Source: Strigops habroptila (lineage: Eukaryota > Chordata > Aves > Psittaciformes > Psittacidae). From it: a stretch of 64,000 nt of DNA. The notes below the pieces were generated by a model. It ran no database searches. It was not told the origin of the DNA and saw only the letters and a list, made by a program, of their open reading frames with translations. Below are positions 38,301-48,473 of this stretch, in pieces. The stretch spans positions 62,001 to 126,000 of the forward strand of contig NW_022651105.1 of NCBI RefSeq assembly GCF_004027225.2, read 5' to 3'. The position numbers and the translations under genes are program-made. Every line of letters begins with the position of its first letter. The first letter of the stretch is position 1.

Positions 38301-39179
38301 GCTGGATTTGGGGGTGAAACACCCATTTTTGGGAGGATGGGGATGGGATTTGGGGGCAGAATTCCACTTTTGGGAGCGTGGGGTTGGATTTGGGGAGGAA
38401 AATGCTGATTTGGGGGTGATGGAGGTGGGGTTTGGGGTGAAAGTCCCTCTTTTAGGGACAAAAGGGGCGGAATTTGGGAGGAAAACTTCATTTTGGGGAT
38501 GATGGAGGCGGGATTTGGGCTGAAACTTCCTATTTCGGGGACAAGAAGGGATGGAATTTGGGAGGAAACCCCCAAATTTGGGAGGATGGGGCTGGGATTT
38601 GGGGCGAAACTCCCCTTTGGGGCTGATGGGGCTGGGATTTGGGGTGAATTTGGGGGATTTGGGGCTGATGGGGCTGGGATTTGGGGTGAATTTGGGGGAT
38701 TTGGGGCTGATGGGGCTGGGATTTGGGGCGAAACTCCCCTTTTGGGGCCGATGGGGCTGGGATTTGGGGTGAATTTGGGGGATTTGGGGCGAAACTCCCC
38801 TTTTGGGGCCGATGGGGCTGGGATTTGGGGTGAATTTTGGGGGATTTGGGGCGAAACTCCCTCTTTTAGGGACAGAAGGGGCGGAGTTGGGGCTGCAGCC
38901 CCCGTTGGGGGATGGCGGAGGTGGGGTTTGGGCTGGAGCCCCCCGTTTTCAGCACCGTTTGGGGGCAGAGCCCTCGGTTCGGGGCACAGGGACTTGGGGG
39001 GCACCCCCTGGCCGCGAGGGGGGGTTTGGGGCGCTCACCCCATTCCCCCCCCCCCCCCCCGGCAGTATTCCCAGCAGTGGAGCCAGTACTTCCCGCCGCA
39101 GGGCCCCTGGCCCCCCTACTACAGCACCTACGACTACGGCAGCTACAGCAGCTCCCAGGGGGGGGCCAGCGCCCAGTGA
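26378..39179 (+). CDS. HNRNPUL1: HNRNPUL1, hnRNP U-like protein 1 (15 exons, about 825 aa)
   Basis: This nuclear RNA-binding protein acts in pre-mRNA processing, mRNA export and DNA-damage responses. Exons: 26378-26543, 27119-27214, 27307-27736, 27818-27891, 27982-28121, 28670-28769, 29068-29180, 31258-31524, 32157-32279, 32358-32486, 33542-33710, 36118-36375, 36466-36629, 37501-37636, 39066-39179. Order: N-terminal SAP domain ([20 protein letters not shown]), Pro/Tyr-rich linker (exon 3), SPRY domain (exons 4-8, [12 protein letters not shown] to [12 protein letters not shown]), P-loop polynucleotide-kinase-like domain ([10 protein letters not shown], exons 9-11), and a Tyr/Gly/Pro-rich tail ending [10 protein letters not shown]. 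The ATG at 26378 matches the human start; an in-frame ATG at 26336 is less likely. C-run frame slips occur in exon 14 (37587-37597) and three times in exon 3. HNRNPU and HNRNPUL2 were excluded by sequence and neighbours. Confidence 0.95.
26580..27060. repeat. Repeats in HNRNPUL1 intron 1
   Basis: 26580-26780: about ten 18-20 bp units of GGGGGGAGCCGGCCCTGA. 26860-27050: pyrimidine-rich TTCCCCATCCCATTCCC repeats. Confidence 0.88.
28122..28665. repeat. HNRNPUL1 intron 5: short array and long polypyrimidine tract
   Basis: 28122-28260: GGCACCCATTGGTA and GGCATCAGT units starting at the donor. 28285-28665: about 380 bp of CTTTTTCCTT-type polypyrimidine sequence ending at the exon 6 acceptor. Confidence 0.85.
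28795..29060. repeat. GGGGTCAGTTTTGGGG array in HNRNPUL1 intron 6
   Basis: About 12 units of 20-24 bp (GGGTCAGTTTTGGGGT, GTCCAGG). Confidence 0.85.
29185..31200. repeat. Three arrays in HNRNPUL1 intron 7
   Basis: 29185-29250: GCCCCATAGAGCCCACC. 29255-30535: A-rich units of AAACACCAATAAACACC and CTCCAAAACGCC type, the least GC-rich stretch of the window. 30540-31200: CCCCTCCCAAGCACCCATAG units of about 20 bp. Confidence 0.88.
31560..32085. repeat. GGATGGATGAT microsatellite in HNRNPUL1 intron 8
   Basis: About 500 bp of GGAT/GATG tetranucleotide and trinucleotide repeats, with a longer-period variant containing GGAGGCTGGATGG that recurs about six times. Confidence 0.92.
32487..32975. other. 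Non-repetitive island in HNRNPUL1 intron 10
   Basis: Nearly 490 bp of GC-rich sequence without a short tandem structure, unusual for this window. On the minus strand it has a reading frame containing [12 protein letters not shown], and an imperfect ~60-bp duplication around 32860-32980. I do not recognise a gene or a known element. No clear splice sites or poly(A) signal support an antisense gene. Confidence 0.4.
32978..33525. repeat. CCATCCCTCC microsatellite in HNRNPUL1 intron 10
   Basis: Pyrimidine-rich CCATCCCTCCCTC tract running up to the exon 11 acceptor, very similar to RAB4B intron 3. Confidence 0.92.
33715..36105. repeat. Three arrays in HNRNPUL1 intron 11
   Basis: 33715-34345: GCCCCACTGCTGCCCCACTG and CCTGACCCACTGC units. 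34375-34790: GAGGTGCTCTCACCCCGATT units with two copies of CCACCACRGCCACCTTCCCT. 34800-36105: 1.3 kb of CCCCCATTCCCATTCCCC, whose complement is a strong G-quadruplex candidate. Confidence 0.9.
36640..37490. repeat. CACCTATGGGTGCCCCTAAT array in HNRNPUL1 intron 13
   Basis: About 35 units of 18-22 bp, becoming more C-rich (GGGTGCCCCCC) toward the exon 14 acceptor. Confidence 0.88.
37640..39055. repeat. Arrays in HNRNPUL1 intron 14
   Basis: 37640-38560: units with GGGGGGAAACCCCCATTTTG of 20-30 bp. 38560-38880: larger units of GATTTGGGGTGAATTTGGGG and GCTGATGGGGCTGG, recently homogenised. 38900-39055 is less repetitive. Confidence 0.85.
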
Positions 39180-39345
39180 CCCCCCCCCGTGTCCGGGCCC
39201 CCCCCCCGTGTCCATCCCTCGGGATCGGGATTTTCTGTTGCTCTGTTTCAAAGGAAAAGAAAAGTTATTTTTAACCTGAACCGTTGGCTCCGGGGCGGGG
39301 GGGGCGCGGCGGCAGCAGCACAGTCGGGGGCCGGGGTTCCCGGTT
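39180..39345 (+). other. HNRNPUL1: HNRNPUL1 3'UTR
   Basis: Short unique sequence after the stop codon containing an A/T-rich stretch (GGAAAAGAAAAGTTATTTTT, near 39250) unlike its surroundings. No canonical AATAAA was found here or in the following arrays, so the cleavage site is undetermined. Confidence 0.5.
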
Positions 39346-41090
39346 GGGGCCAGAATTCCCATATTTGGGGCCAGAATTCCCATATTTGGGGCCAGAATTC
39401 CCATTTGGGGGCAGAATTCCCATTTTGGGGACCAGAATTCCCATTTTGGGGACCAGAATTCCCATTTTGGGGCAGAATTCCCATTTGGGGGCCAGAATTC
39501 CCATTTGGGGCCAGAATTCCCATTTGGGGGCAGAATTCCCATATTTGGGGCCAGAATTCCCATTTTGGGGGCCAGAATCCCCATTTTTGGGGCCAGAATT
39601 CCCATATTCGGGGCAAGAATTCCCATTTTGGGGCCAGAATTCCCATATTTGGGGCCAGAATTCCCATTTTGGGGCCAGAATTCCCATATTTGGGGCCACA
39701 ATTCCTGTTTTGGGACCGGAATTCCCATTTTTGGGGCCGGAATTCCCATTTTTGGGGCCAGAATTCCCATATTTGGGGCCAGAATTCCTGTTTTGGGGCT
39801 AGAATTCCCATTTGGGGGGCCATACTTCCCATTTTTAGGCTGCATTTTGTCTTTTGGAGGCCAGAATTCCCAATTTTAGGGGGGTATGTCTCTTTTTGGG
39901 GGCCAGAATTCCCATTTTGGGGACATTTTCCCATATGTGGGGGCCAGATTTCCCAGTTTGGGGCCAGATTTCCTATTTTGGGGGCCTTATGTCCCATTTT
40001 GGGGGCCAGAATTCCCGTTTTTAGGCTGCATTGCATCTTCTTGGGGCCAGATTTCCCTTTTTTGGGACTTCATGTCCCATTTTTAGGGCCAGAGTTCCCA
40101 TTTTTAGGCTGTTATTGCATCTTTTGGGGGACAAAATTCCCACTTTTAGGGAGGTATTTCTCATTTTGGGGGCCAGAATTCCCATTTTGGGGACATTTTC
40201 CCATATTTGGGGGTCAGATTTCCCAGTTTGGGGGCTTTATGTCCCATTTTTAGGGCCATAAGTCCCATTTTTAGGCTGTATTGCATCTTTTGGGGCCAGA
40301 ATTCCCATTTTTAGGCTGTATCGCATCTTTTGGGGGCCAAAATTCCCATTTTTAGGGGGGTATTTCTCATTTTGGGGGCCAGAATTCCCATTTTGGGGAC
40401 ATTTTCCCATATTTTGGGCCAGATTTCCTATTTTGGGGGGCAGAATTCCCATTTTTAGGCTGCATTTCATCTTTTTGGGACCAGAATTCCCATTTTTGGG
40501 TCTCATTTCCCATTTTGGAGGCAGATTTCCTGTTTTGAGGGCTTCGTTTCCCATTTGGGGGGCGGGATTCTCAATTTTAGGGTCATATTTCACCCTTTTG
40601 GGGCCAGAATTCCCATTTTTGGGCCCGATTTGGGGCCAGATTTCCCATTATGGGGGCCAAAATTCCCACTTTGGGGCCAGAATTCCCAATTTTAGGCTGC
40701 GTTTTATCTTTTTGGGGCCAGAACTCCCAATTCTAGGGCTGTATTTCCCATTTTAGGGCCATATTTCCCATTTTTGGGATCATAATTCTCATTGGGGGCC
40801 ACAATTCCTAGTTTTAGGGCTACGTTTCCCACTTTGGGGGCCATATTTCCCGATTTTGGGGCCAGATTTGCCAGTTTTGGGCCATAATTCCCATCTTTTG
40901 CCCCATCTTCCCACGATTTGAGCCTTATTCCCCAGTTTTGGGGCCACATTCCCCATTTTCGGGGCCGAATTCCCCAAATTTTGTGCTAAATTCCTCATTT
41001 TGGGCCCAAATTCTCCCTTTTTGGTCCTATATTTCCCATTTTCAGGCCATTTTCCCCCTATTTGAGCCTTAGTTTTGACCCCCTCCTTTT
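39346..41090. repeat. GGGGCCAGAATTCCCAT array between HNRNPUL1 and CCDC97
   Basis: About 75 units of 18-25 bp (GGGGCCAGAATTCCCATTTT, later GGCCATATTTCCCATTTT), containing dozens of EcoRI-type GAATTC sites. Degenerates after 40780. Confidence 0.9.
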
Positions 41091-41179
41091 CCACCCCTCC
41101 TCATTCCCCCCATTTTGGGGGTCCCCCCCCATCCCCATCCACTTTTGGGGTGAAATCAGCTCATTTCGGGGTGGGGGGT

Positions 41180-41373
41180 AGGAACCAAAGATCCCCGGAA
41201 CCTTCGCTGCGCGCTTGGGTCCGCCCCGGAAGTGACGCGGCGCGGGCCGGCCGAGGCGCGCAGCGCGGTCGGTGTCGCAGCCAAAGGGGCCCGGGCTGCC
41301 GCGGGGGGGTGTCTCGGAGCTGATTCGGGGTGTCCCCTCCCCCTTTTCCAGCCCCGCGGGAGCCCCCGGCCCG
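41180..41373 (+). promoter_or_regulatory. CCDC97: CCDC97 promoter and 5'UTR exon
   Basis: CpG-rich region with an ETS/CRE-like CCGGAAGTGACG at 41226-41237. A non-coding first exon probably ends at 41373 before GTGAGTG. An internal TTTTCCAG at 41343-41350 could act as an acceptor that leaves a 23-nt exon; this is uncertain. Confidence 0.55.
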
Positions 41374-41449
41374 GTGAGTGCCCCCCGGCCCCCCCCGGCG
41401 CGCTTCGGGGTGTCCCCCCCCGGAATGGGGAGGTTTGGGGTCTCTCCCC

Positions 41450-42200
41450 CTTTTGCACGTGGTAATTGGGGCCTATGAGGTGTGTCCCCCCCCCCTTCCC
41501 GATGGGATTCGGGGGGTCCCCCCCTTCCCCATGGATTTTGGGGTCCCCTTTGGGTGTCCCCCCCCCTTTTCCCGTTGAATTTGGTACGTCCCCCCTTTCC
41601 CTATAGAAATCGGGGTCCCTTGAGGTGTTTCCCCCCCTTTCCCGATGGAATTTGGGGTGTTCCCCCCTTTCCCGATGGAATTCGGGGTCTCTTTGAGTGT
41701 TCCCCCCTTTTCCCTAGGGAATTTGGGGTGTCCCCCCCTTTTCCTATAGAAGTCGGGGTCCCAAGGGGTGTTTTCTCCCTTTTCCAATGGATTTTGGGGT
41801 GTTCCCCCCCTTTCCCTGTGGAATTCAGGGTCCCTTCGGGTGTTCCCCCACCTTTTCCTGTTGAATTTGGGGTGCTCCCCCCTTTCCCTGTGGCATTTGG
41901 GGTGTCCCCACCTTTCCCTGTGGAAATCGGGGTCCCATGAGGTGTTCCCCCCCCATTTCCCTATGGAATTTGTGGTCCCTTCAGATGTTTCCCCCCCTTC
42001 TCTATGGAATTTGGGGTGTCTCCCCCCTTTCCCTATGGAATTTGGGGTCCCATGAGGTGTTCCCCCCCCTTTCCCTATGGAGTTTGGGGTCCTTTGAGCT
42101 GTCTCCCGCTTTTCCCTATGGAATTTGGGTGTTCCCCCTTTTCCCATTGGATTTGGGGTCCCCCCCCCCTTTCCCTATGGAATTCGGGGGGTCCCCCCCC
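41450..42200. repeat. Minisatellite in the CCDC97 5'UTR intron
   Basis: About 20 units of 35-40 bp containing CCCTTTCCCTATGGAATTTG and GGGGTGTCCCC, with GGGGTCCCTTGAGGTGTT variants. Confidence 0.88.
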
Positions 42201-42235
42201 GGGCCCCCCCTAACCCCGCCCTCCCTCCCCAGCCC

Positions 42236-45200
42236 ATGGCCGAGGGGGGGGCCCCGGCCCCCGAAGAGGCGCCCAAAGGCGCCCCCGAAGAGGCGGGGGG
42301 GGCCCCCCTGGAGCGCCCCCCCCCCGGCCCCGCCGCGCCCCCGCCCGCACCCGCCTGCGCAACCGGCGCTTCGCGGCGCTGCGGGCGCTGCTCAGGGGTG
42401 GGGGGGGCGCCGCCGGGGGGGGGCAACGGGATGGGGGCGATGGGATGGGGGGGCAACGGGATGGGGGGGCAATGCAATGAGGGGGCAATGGGATGGGGGG
42501 GCGATGGGATGGGGGGTGATGCAATGGGGGGCAATGGGGTGGGGGCCAATGGGATGGGGGGGGCGATGGGATGGGGGGACACCAGTAATGGGGGGGCAAT
42601 ACACTGGGGAAGCCAATGCACTGGGGGGGCAGTGCGATGGGGGGGGTCCATGTGGAGGGGGCAATGCGGTGAGGGGGTAATGTGGGGGGGGCGACATACA
42701 GTGGAGGGAGCAATGTAATGGGGGGGGGCCATACACTGGGGGGGGGGGTGTGTCTCAATGCAATGTGGGGGGGGAATGCAATGGGGGGACCCATACACTG
42801 GGGGGGGGGGGGGGGGGTAATGCAATGGGGGGCACCAGCAATTGGGGGGGCCCCAGGGGTCTCCAATACCCTGGATGGGGGGGAGGGGAGATTGAGGTCA
42901 TGGGGGTCCCCACTTTCCCCTTTGTGCCCCCCCCCCCCCCATTTTGCCCATTGGGCCCCCCCCAACACCCCCCCCATGTTTTTGGGGGGGCCCCCCCCGC
43001 AGACGGTGACTACTTCAGCGAGGAGGCGATGCGGGCGCGGGAGCCGCTGCTCTACCAGCACTACATCGGGCAGTACCGGGGGGGGCGCCCGCCGCCGGGG
43101 GGGCCGCTCTGCCCCTGGGGGGGCCCCGCCCGGCCCCGCAGCCCCCCCCCGGCGCCGCGCTCGCTCTCGGGGCTGCTGCTGCGCTCCATGGACGAGGCGG
43201 CCGTGCTGGAGCGGCTGCGGCAGCAGCGCCTCAGCCACGGCGGTGAGCGCGGGGGGGCATGGCGGGGCTATTGGGGGGCCATGGGGGGCCATGGGGGGCT
43301 ATGGGGTGACACGAGTGGCCATGGGGGGCTATGGGGTGCCATGGGGGGCCGTGGGGGGGCCGTGGGGGGCTATGGGGGGCTATGGGGGAGCCATGGGGGG
43401 CTATGGGGGGGCCGTGGGGGGCTATGGGGGCTATGGGGGGGCCGTGGGGGGCTATGGGGGGCCATGGGGGGCTATGGGGGGGCCGTGGGGGGCTATGGGG
43501 GGCTATGGGGGGCTATGGGGGGGCCGTGGGGGGCTATGGGGGGCTATGGGGGGCCATGGGGGGCTATGGGGGGCCGTGGGGGGCTATGGGGGCTATGGGG
43601 GGGCCGTGGGGGGCTATGGGGGGCCATGGGGGGCTATGGGGGGGCCATGGGGGGCTATGGGGGGCTATGGGGGGGCCGTGGGGGGGCCGTGGGGGGGCAT
43701 GGGGGGCCATGGGGGGGCTATGGGGGGGCCATGGGGGGCTATAGGGGGGCCGTGGGGGGCTGTGGGGGGCCGTGGGGGGCCGTGGGGATGGGGTTATTCT
43801 GGGATCCCGGTGGATTTAGGGGTTCCTGTTGGATTTCGGGGTTCCTTAGGGGTAGAGGGAGTTCGTAGGGATTTAGGGGGGTCCATATGGATTTAGGGGG
43901 TCCCTATAGATTTAGGGGGTCCCGATGGATATAGGGGGTCCCGATGGATTTAGGGGATCACAATGGATTTAGAGATGTCCCAATGTACTTAGGGGGTCCT
44001 GATGAATATAGGGGTGTCCCAATGGATTTAGGGGGTCCCGATGGATATAGGGGATCCCTGTAGATTTAGGGGTGTCACAATGGATTTAGGGGGTCACAAT
44101 GCATATAGGGGGTCACAATGGATTTAGGGGGTCCCGATGGATTTAGGGGGTCCTGATGGATTTAGGGGGTCCCAATGGATTTAGGGGGTCCCGATGGATT
44201 TTGGGGGTCCCGATGAATTTAGGGGTGTCCCAATGGATTTAGCGGTTCCCTGTGGATTTAGGGTGGTCCCAATAGATTTGGGGGGGTCCTTATGGATATA
44301 GGGGAGTCCTATGGATATAGGAGGTCCCTATGCATATAGGGGGCTCTATGGATATAGGGGTTCTGTATGGATTTAGGGAAGTCCTTATGGATTTAGAGGG
44401 GTCCCGATGGATTTAGGGGGGTCCCATGGGTATAGGGGATCCCTATGGATTAAGGGGGGCCCCAATGGATTTTGGGGTTCCATATGGATTTAGGGGATCC
44501 CAGTGGTTTTAGGAGGGTTTGCATGGATTTAGAGGGTCCCGATGGATTTAAGGGGTCACAATGGATTTAGGGGGTCCCTATGGATTGAGGGGTGTCACAA
44601 TGGATTTAGGGGGTCCCGATGGATATAGGCGTATCCAAATGGATTTAGGGGCATCCGAAAGGATTTAGGGGGTTCCCTATGGATTTAGGGGGTCCCTGTG
44701 GATTTAGGGGGATTATAATGGATTTAGAGGTTCCCTATGGATTTAGGGGGTTCCCTCTGGATTTAGGGGGGCCCTATGGATAGAGAGGGGCCCTATGGGT
44801 ATAGGAGGTCCCAAAATGTTTAAGGGATCCCCATGGTTTTAGGGGGGTCTCTATGGATATAGGGGATCCCTATGGATTTAAGGCGGCCCTATGGATATAA
44901 GGGGGTCCCAATGGATTTAGGGGCTCCGTATGGATTTAGGGCATTCCTTGTGGATTCGGGGGGGTCCCGTGGATTTAGGGGTGTCCCAATGGATTTAGGG
45001 GATCCAAATGGATATAGGGGGTCCCTATGGATTTGGGGGGGCCCTATGGATTTGGGGGGGTCCGCAGTGGTTTGGGGGGGGTGAGGTTGCCGTAAGGGGG
45101 GGTCCCATCCCGCTGCCCCCCCTTTAGAGGAGGAGGGGGGCTCGTCCCCCCCCCCCAGCCCGGACGCGGCCGAGCGGGAGCTGCTTCGGGCCGAGTTCGT

Positions 45201-45432
45201 GTCCCGCATGTTCCAGCGCTTCCTGGACGGGCAGGACGGGGACTTCGACTACAGGTGACCCCCAAACCCGGGGGGGGCCCCCCCAAAGCCGCCCCCCCCC
45301 CCCCCCTGACCCCCCCTTGGCAGCCAGGTGGACGGGAACGCGGAGCTGGACGACCTGGAGCTGGCGGAGCGGGACGCGGAGGAGCGCTACTTCGACGCCG
45401 AGGAGCCCAGCGCCGCCCCCCCGCTCCAATAA
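42236..45432 (+). CDS. CCDC97: CCDC97, coiled-coil domain protein 97 (apparently incomplete)
   Basis: CCDC97 is a conserved nuclear protein linked to the SF3B spliceosome complex; its precise role is little known. Coding parts: 42236-42397 (exon from 42233), 43003-43242, 45128-45254, 45324-45432. The downstream exons match human CCDC97 well: [20 protein letters not shown] (exon 3), [15 protein letters not shown] and GQDGDFDY (exon 4), [14 protein letters not shown] (exon 5). The first coding exon starts [13 protein letters not shown], then [15 protein letters not shown] is encoded in another frame (two bases too many, or one too few). The conserved segment that normally lies between (about 60 residues in human, including an ILAQLYHEKP-like stretch) is absent. 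Coding length is about 212 codons against 343 in human, so either the gene has shortened or the assembly has collapsed this GC-rich exon. Confidence 0.88.
42400..42870. repeat. CAATGGGATGGGGGGG array in CCDC97 intron 2
   Basis: About 25 units of 16-20 bp (GCAATGGGATGGGGGG, later CATACACTGGGGGG), with long G homopolymers. Confidence 0.85.
43250..45075. repeat. Two arrays in CCDC97 intron 3
   Basis: 43250-43790: GGGGGGCTATGGGGGGCCAT units. 43800-45075: about 65 copies of a 19-20 bp GGATTTAGGGGGTCCCGAT unit. The TTTAGGG motif resembles a telomere-type repeat but is only part of the unit. Confidence 0.9.
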
Positions 45433-45433
45433 A
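45428..45433 (+). terminator. CCDC97: CCDC97 poly(A) signal overlapping the stop codon
   Basis: AATAAA at 45428-45433 contains the TAA stop (45430-45432) of CCDC97 (CTC CAA TAA A). The 3'UTR would be only about 15-30 nt. No other AATAAA follows nearby on this strand. Confidence 0.75.
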
Positions 45434-45619
45434 GGGGGACCCCCCCCCCAAAAAACCGGCCCCCCCCCCCCCCCCCCATGGACTGCGGGGGGCGCCCAAA
45501 GGTGTCGGCTCAATGGGGAACGCACACACACACACCCCCCCCCCCCCCAATTCCTGTTGTCCCCAATGGGCGCCAGGGGGTGGCAGCTCTTTGTGCAGCA
45601 CCCCCATTATTGACCCCCC

Positions 45620-46985
45620 CATTGAATGAGCCCCCCATTGATTAATACCCCCTTTAATGACCCCCCCCATTGAATGAGCCCCCATTGAATGAGCCCCCCA
45701 TTGAATGAGCCCCCCATTGACCCCCCCATTGAATGAGCCCCCACATTAATTAATCCCCCCCGTTGAATGGCACCCCTCCCGTGGAAGTGACCCCCCCCCA
45801 TTGATTGACCCCCCCGTTGAATGACTCCCATTGAATGACCCCCCCCATTGAATGAGCCCCCATTGATTGACCCCCCCCATTGAATGAGCCCCCATTGATT
45901 GACCCCCCCTTGAATGACCCCCCATTGAATGACCCCATTGAATGACCCCCCCTTGAATGACCCCATTGAATGACCCCCCCTTGAATGACCCCCCATTGAA
46001 TGACCCCCCATTGAATGACCCCCCCTTGAATGACCCCCCATTGAATGACCCCATTGAATGACCCCCCCTTGAATGACCCCATTGAATGACCCCCCCTTGA
46101 ATGACCCCCCATTGAATGACCCCCCCCATTGAATGACCCCCCATTGAATGACCCCCCCCTTGAATGACCCCCCATTGAATGACCCCATTGAATGACCCCC
46201 CCTTGAATGACCCCATTGAATGACCCCCCCTTGAATGACCCCCCATTGAATGACCCCCCATTGAATGACCCCATTGAATGACCCCCCCTTGAATGACCCC
46301 ATTGAATGACCCCCCCTTGAATGACCCCCCATTGAATGACCCCCCATTGAATGACCCCATTGAATGACCCCCCATTGAATGACCCCCCCATTGAATGACC
46401 CCATTGAATGACCCGCCCTTGAATGACCCCATTGAATGACCCCCCCTTGAATGACCCCCCCATTGAATGACCCCCCATTGAATGACCCCCCCTTGAATGA
46501 CCCCCCATTGAATGACCCCCCCTTGAATTACCCCCCCATTGAATGACCCCCCATTGAATGACCCCCCATTGAATGACCCCCCCATTGAATGACCCCATTG
46601 AATGACCCCCCCTTGAATGACCCCCCCCATTGAATGACCCCCCATTGAATGACCCCATTGAATGACCCCCCCTTGAATTACCCCCCCATTGAATGACCCC
46701 CCATTGACTGACCCCCCCATTGAATGACCCCCCCCTTGAATGACCCCCCATTGAATGACCCCATTGAATGACCCCCCATTGAATGACCCCCCCTTGAATG
46801 ACCCCCCATTGAATGACCCCCCATTGAATGACCCCATTGAATGACCCCCCCTTGAATTACCCCCCCATTGAATGACCCCCCATTGACTGACCCCCCCATT
46901 GAATGACCCCCTTGAATGACCCCCCATTGAATGACCCCCCCATTAATCAACCCCCCCCCATTGATTGCCCCCCCCCATTGAAGTA
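45620..46985. repeat. CCCCATTGAATGACC array between CCDC97 and TGFB1
   Basis: About 75 copies of a 13-17 bp unit (CCCCATTGAATGA, CCCCCCTTGAATGA), with longer higher-order periods of four to six units. Confidence 0.92.
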
Positions 46986-47104
46986 GGTTTGGGGTGTAAA
47001 AGGGGGGTTTTGGGTGCGGGGGGGCCCCATTTCCTGCCCCCCCCGATGGGTGTTTCCAGCCCAAAAACGCAGAAATTGAGCCCAAAGAAAGAGGAAGTTG
47101 GGAG

Positions 47105-48460
47105 ACATTAAATAAGGGGGGGTTGGGGGGGGGTTGGGGTACAAAAGGGGGTGGGGGTGAAAAAGAGGGGGTTTGGGGGTAAAAAAGGGGAGTTTCGGTA
47201 CAAAAGGGGTTTTGGGGTGAAAAAGGGGGTTTGGGAGTGAAAAAGGGGGGTTTGGGGGTACAAAAGGGGGTTTTTGGGTACAAAAGGGGTTTTTTGGGGT
47301 GGAAAAGGGGGGTTTTGGGGTACAAAAGGGGGTTTGGGGGTACAAAAGGGGGTTTGGGGGTACACAGGTGGGGTTTGGGGTTCCAGAGGGCGGGGGGGGG
47401 GCTCCATGGGTTGGGTTTGGGGCACGAAGGGGTGATTTGGGGGTGCAGGGGGGGATTTGGGGGTACAAAAGGGGGGGTTGGGAGTGTAAAAGAGGGTTTT
47501 GGGGTCTCTGTGTTGATTTTGGGGGTATAAAAGGGGGATTTGGGGGTGAAAAGTGGGTTTGGGGTCCAAAGGGGTGCTTTGGGGTGAAAAGGGCTGGGTT
47601 TGCGGTGTTTTAGAGTGGTTTTGGGCTGTTTCGGGGGTGATTTGGGGGGCAGTTTGGGGGTGGTTTTGGGGCTGTTTTGGGTGGGTTTGGGGATAAAAAA
47701 GGGTGTTTTAAGGTGGTTTTAGGGTGTTTGGGGGTGTTTTGGGGCTGTTTTGAGTGGTTTGGGGGATAGAAAAAGGTTTTTGGGGGTGTTTTGGGCTCTT
47801 TTGGGGGTGATTTTGGGGTGGGTTTTGGTGTTTTGGGGTCTGTTTTGGGTGGTTTTAGGGTGTTTGGGGGGTTTTTTGGGCTGTTTGGGGGGGTTTGGGG
47901 GTGATTTGGGGGGTTTGGGCGATTTTGGGGTGAGTTTTGGTGTTTTGGGGGCTGTTTTGGGTGGTTTTGGGGATAGAAAAGGGTGTTTTAGGGTGTTTTT
48001 AGGGTGTTTGGGGCTGTTTTGGGGATGATTTTGGGGTGGTTTGGGCTGCTTTGGGGGGGTTTTAGGCTGTTTTGGGCTGGTTTGGGGGTGTTTTGGGCTG
48101 GTTTGGGGATGATTTTGGGGTGGTTTGGGCTGTTTTGGGGGGGTTTTGGGCTGGTTTGGGCTGGTTTGGGGGTGTTTTGGGCTGTTTCGGGGGTGATTTT
48201 GGGGTGTTTTGGGCTGTTTCGGGGGTGATTTTGGGCTGTTTTGGGGCTGTTTGGGGGTGATTTGGGGTGTTTTGGGCTGTTTCGGGGGTGATTTTGGGGT
48301 GCTCTGGGCTGTTTTGGTCTGTTTTGGGCTGTTTTGGGGTGATTTTGGGTGTTTTGGGGCTGTTTTGGGCTGATTTGGGGTGATTTTGGGGTGTTTTGGG
48401 CGGTTTTGGGGCTGTTATGGGGGGATTTGGGGGGTGATTTGGGGTGCTGGGGGTCGGCGG
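47105..48460. repeat. Two arrays downstream of TGFB1
   Basis: 47105-47600: GGTACAAAAGGGGGTTTGGG units. 47600-48460: TTTTGGGCTGTTTTGGGG units up to the TGFB1 stop codon. The TGFB1 3'UTR must lie here; no AATAAA was found on the minus strand. Confidence 0.85.
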
Positions 48461-48473
48461 GGCAGGCCCGGGG

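Noticed and set aside
43800-45075. TTTAGGG-containing repeat as an interstitial telomere
   Set aside because: Vertebrate telomeric DNA is TTAGGG in pure hexamers. Here the unit is about 19 bp and includes GTCCCGATGGA.
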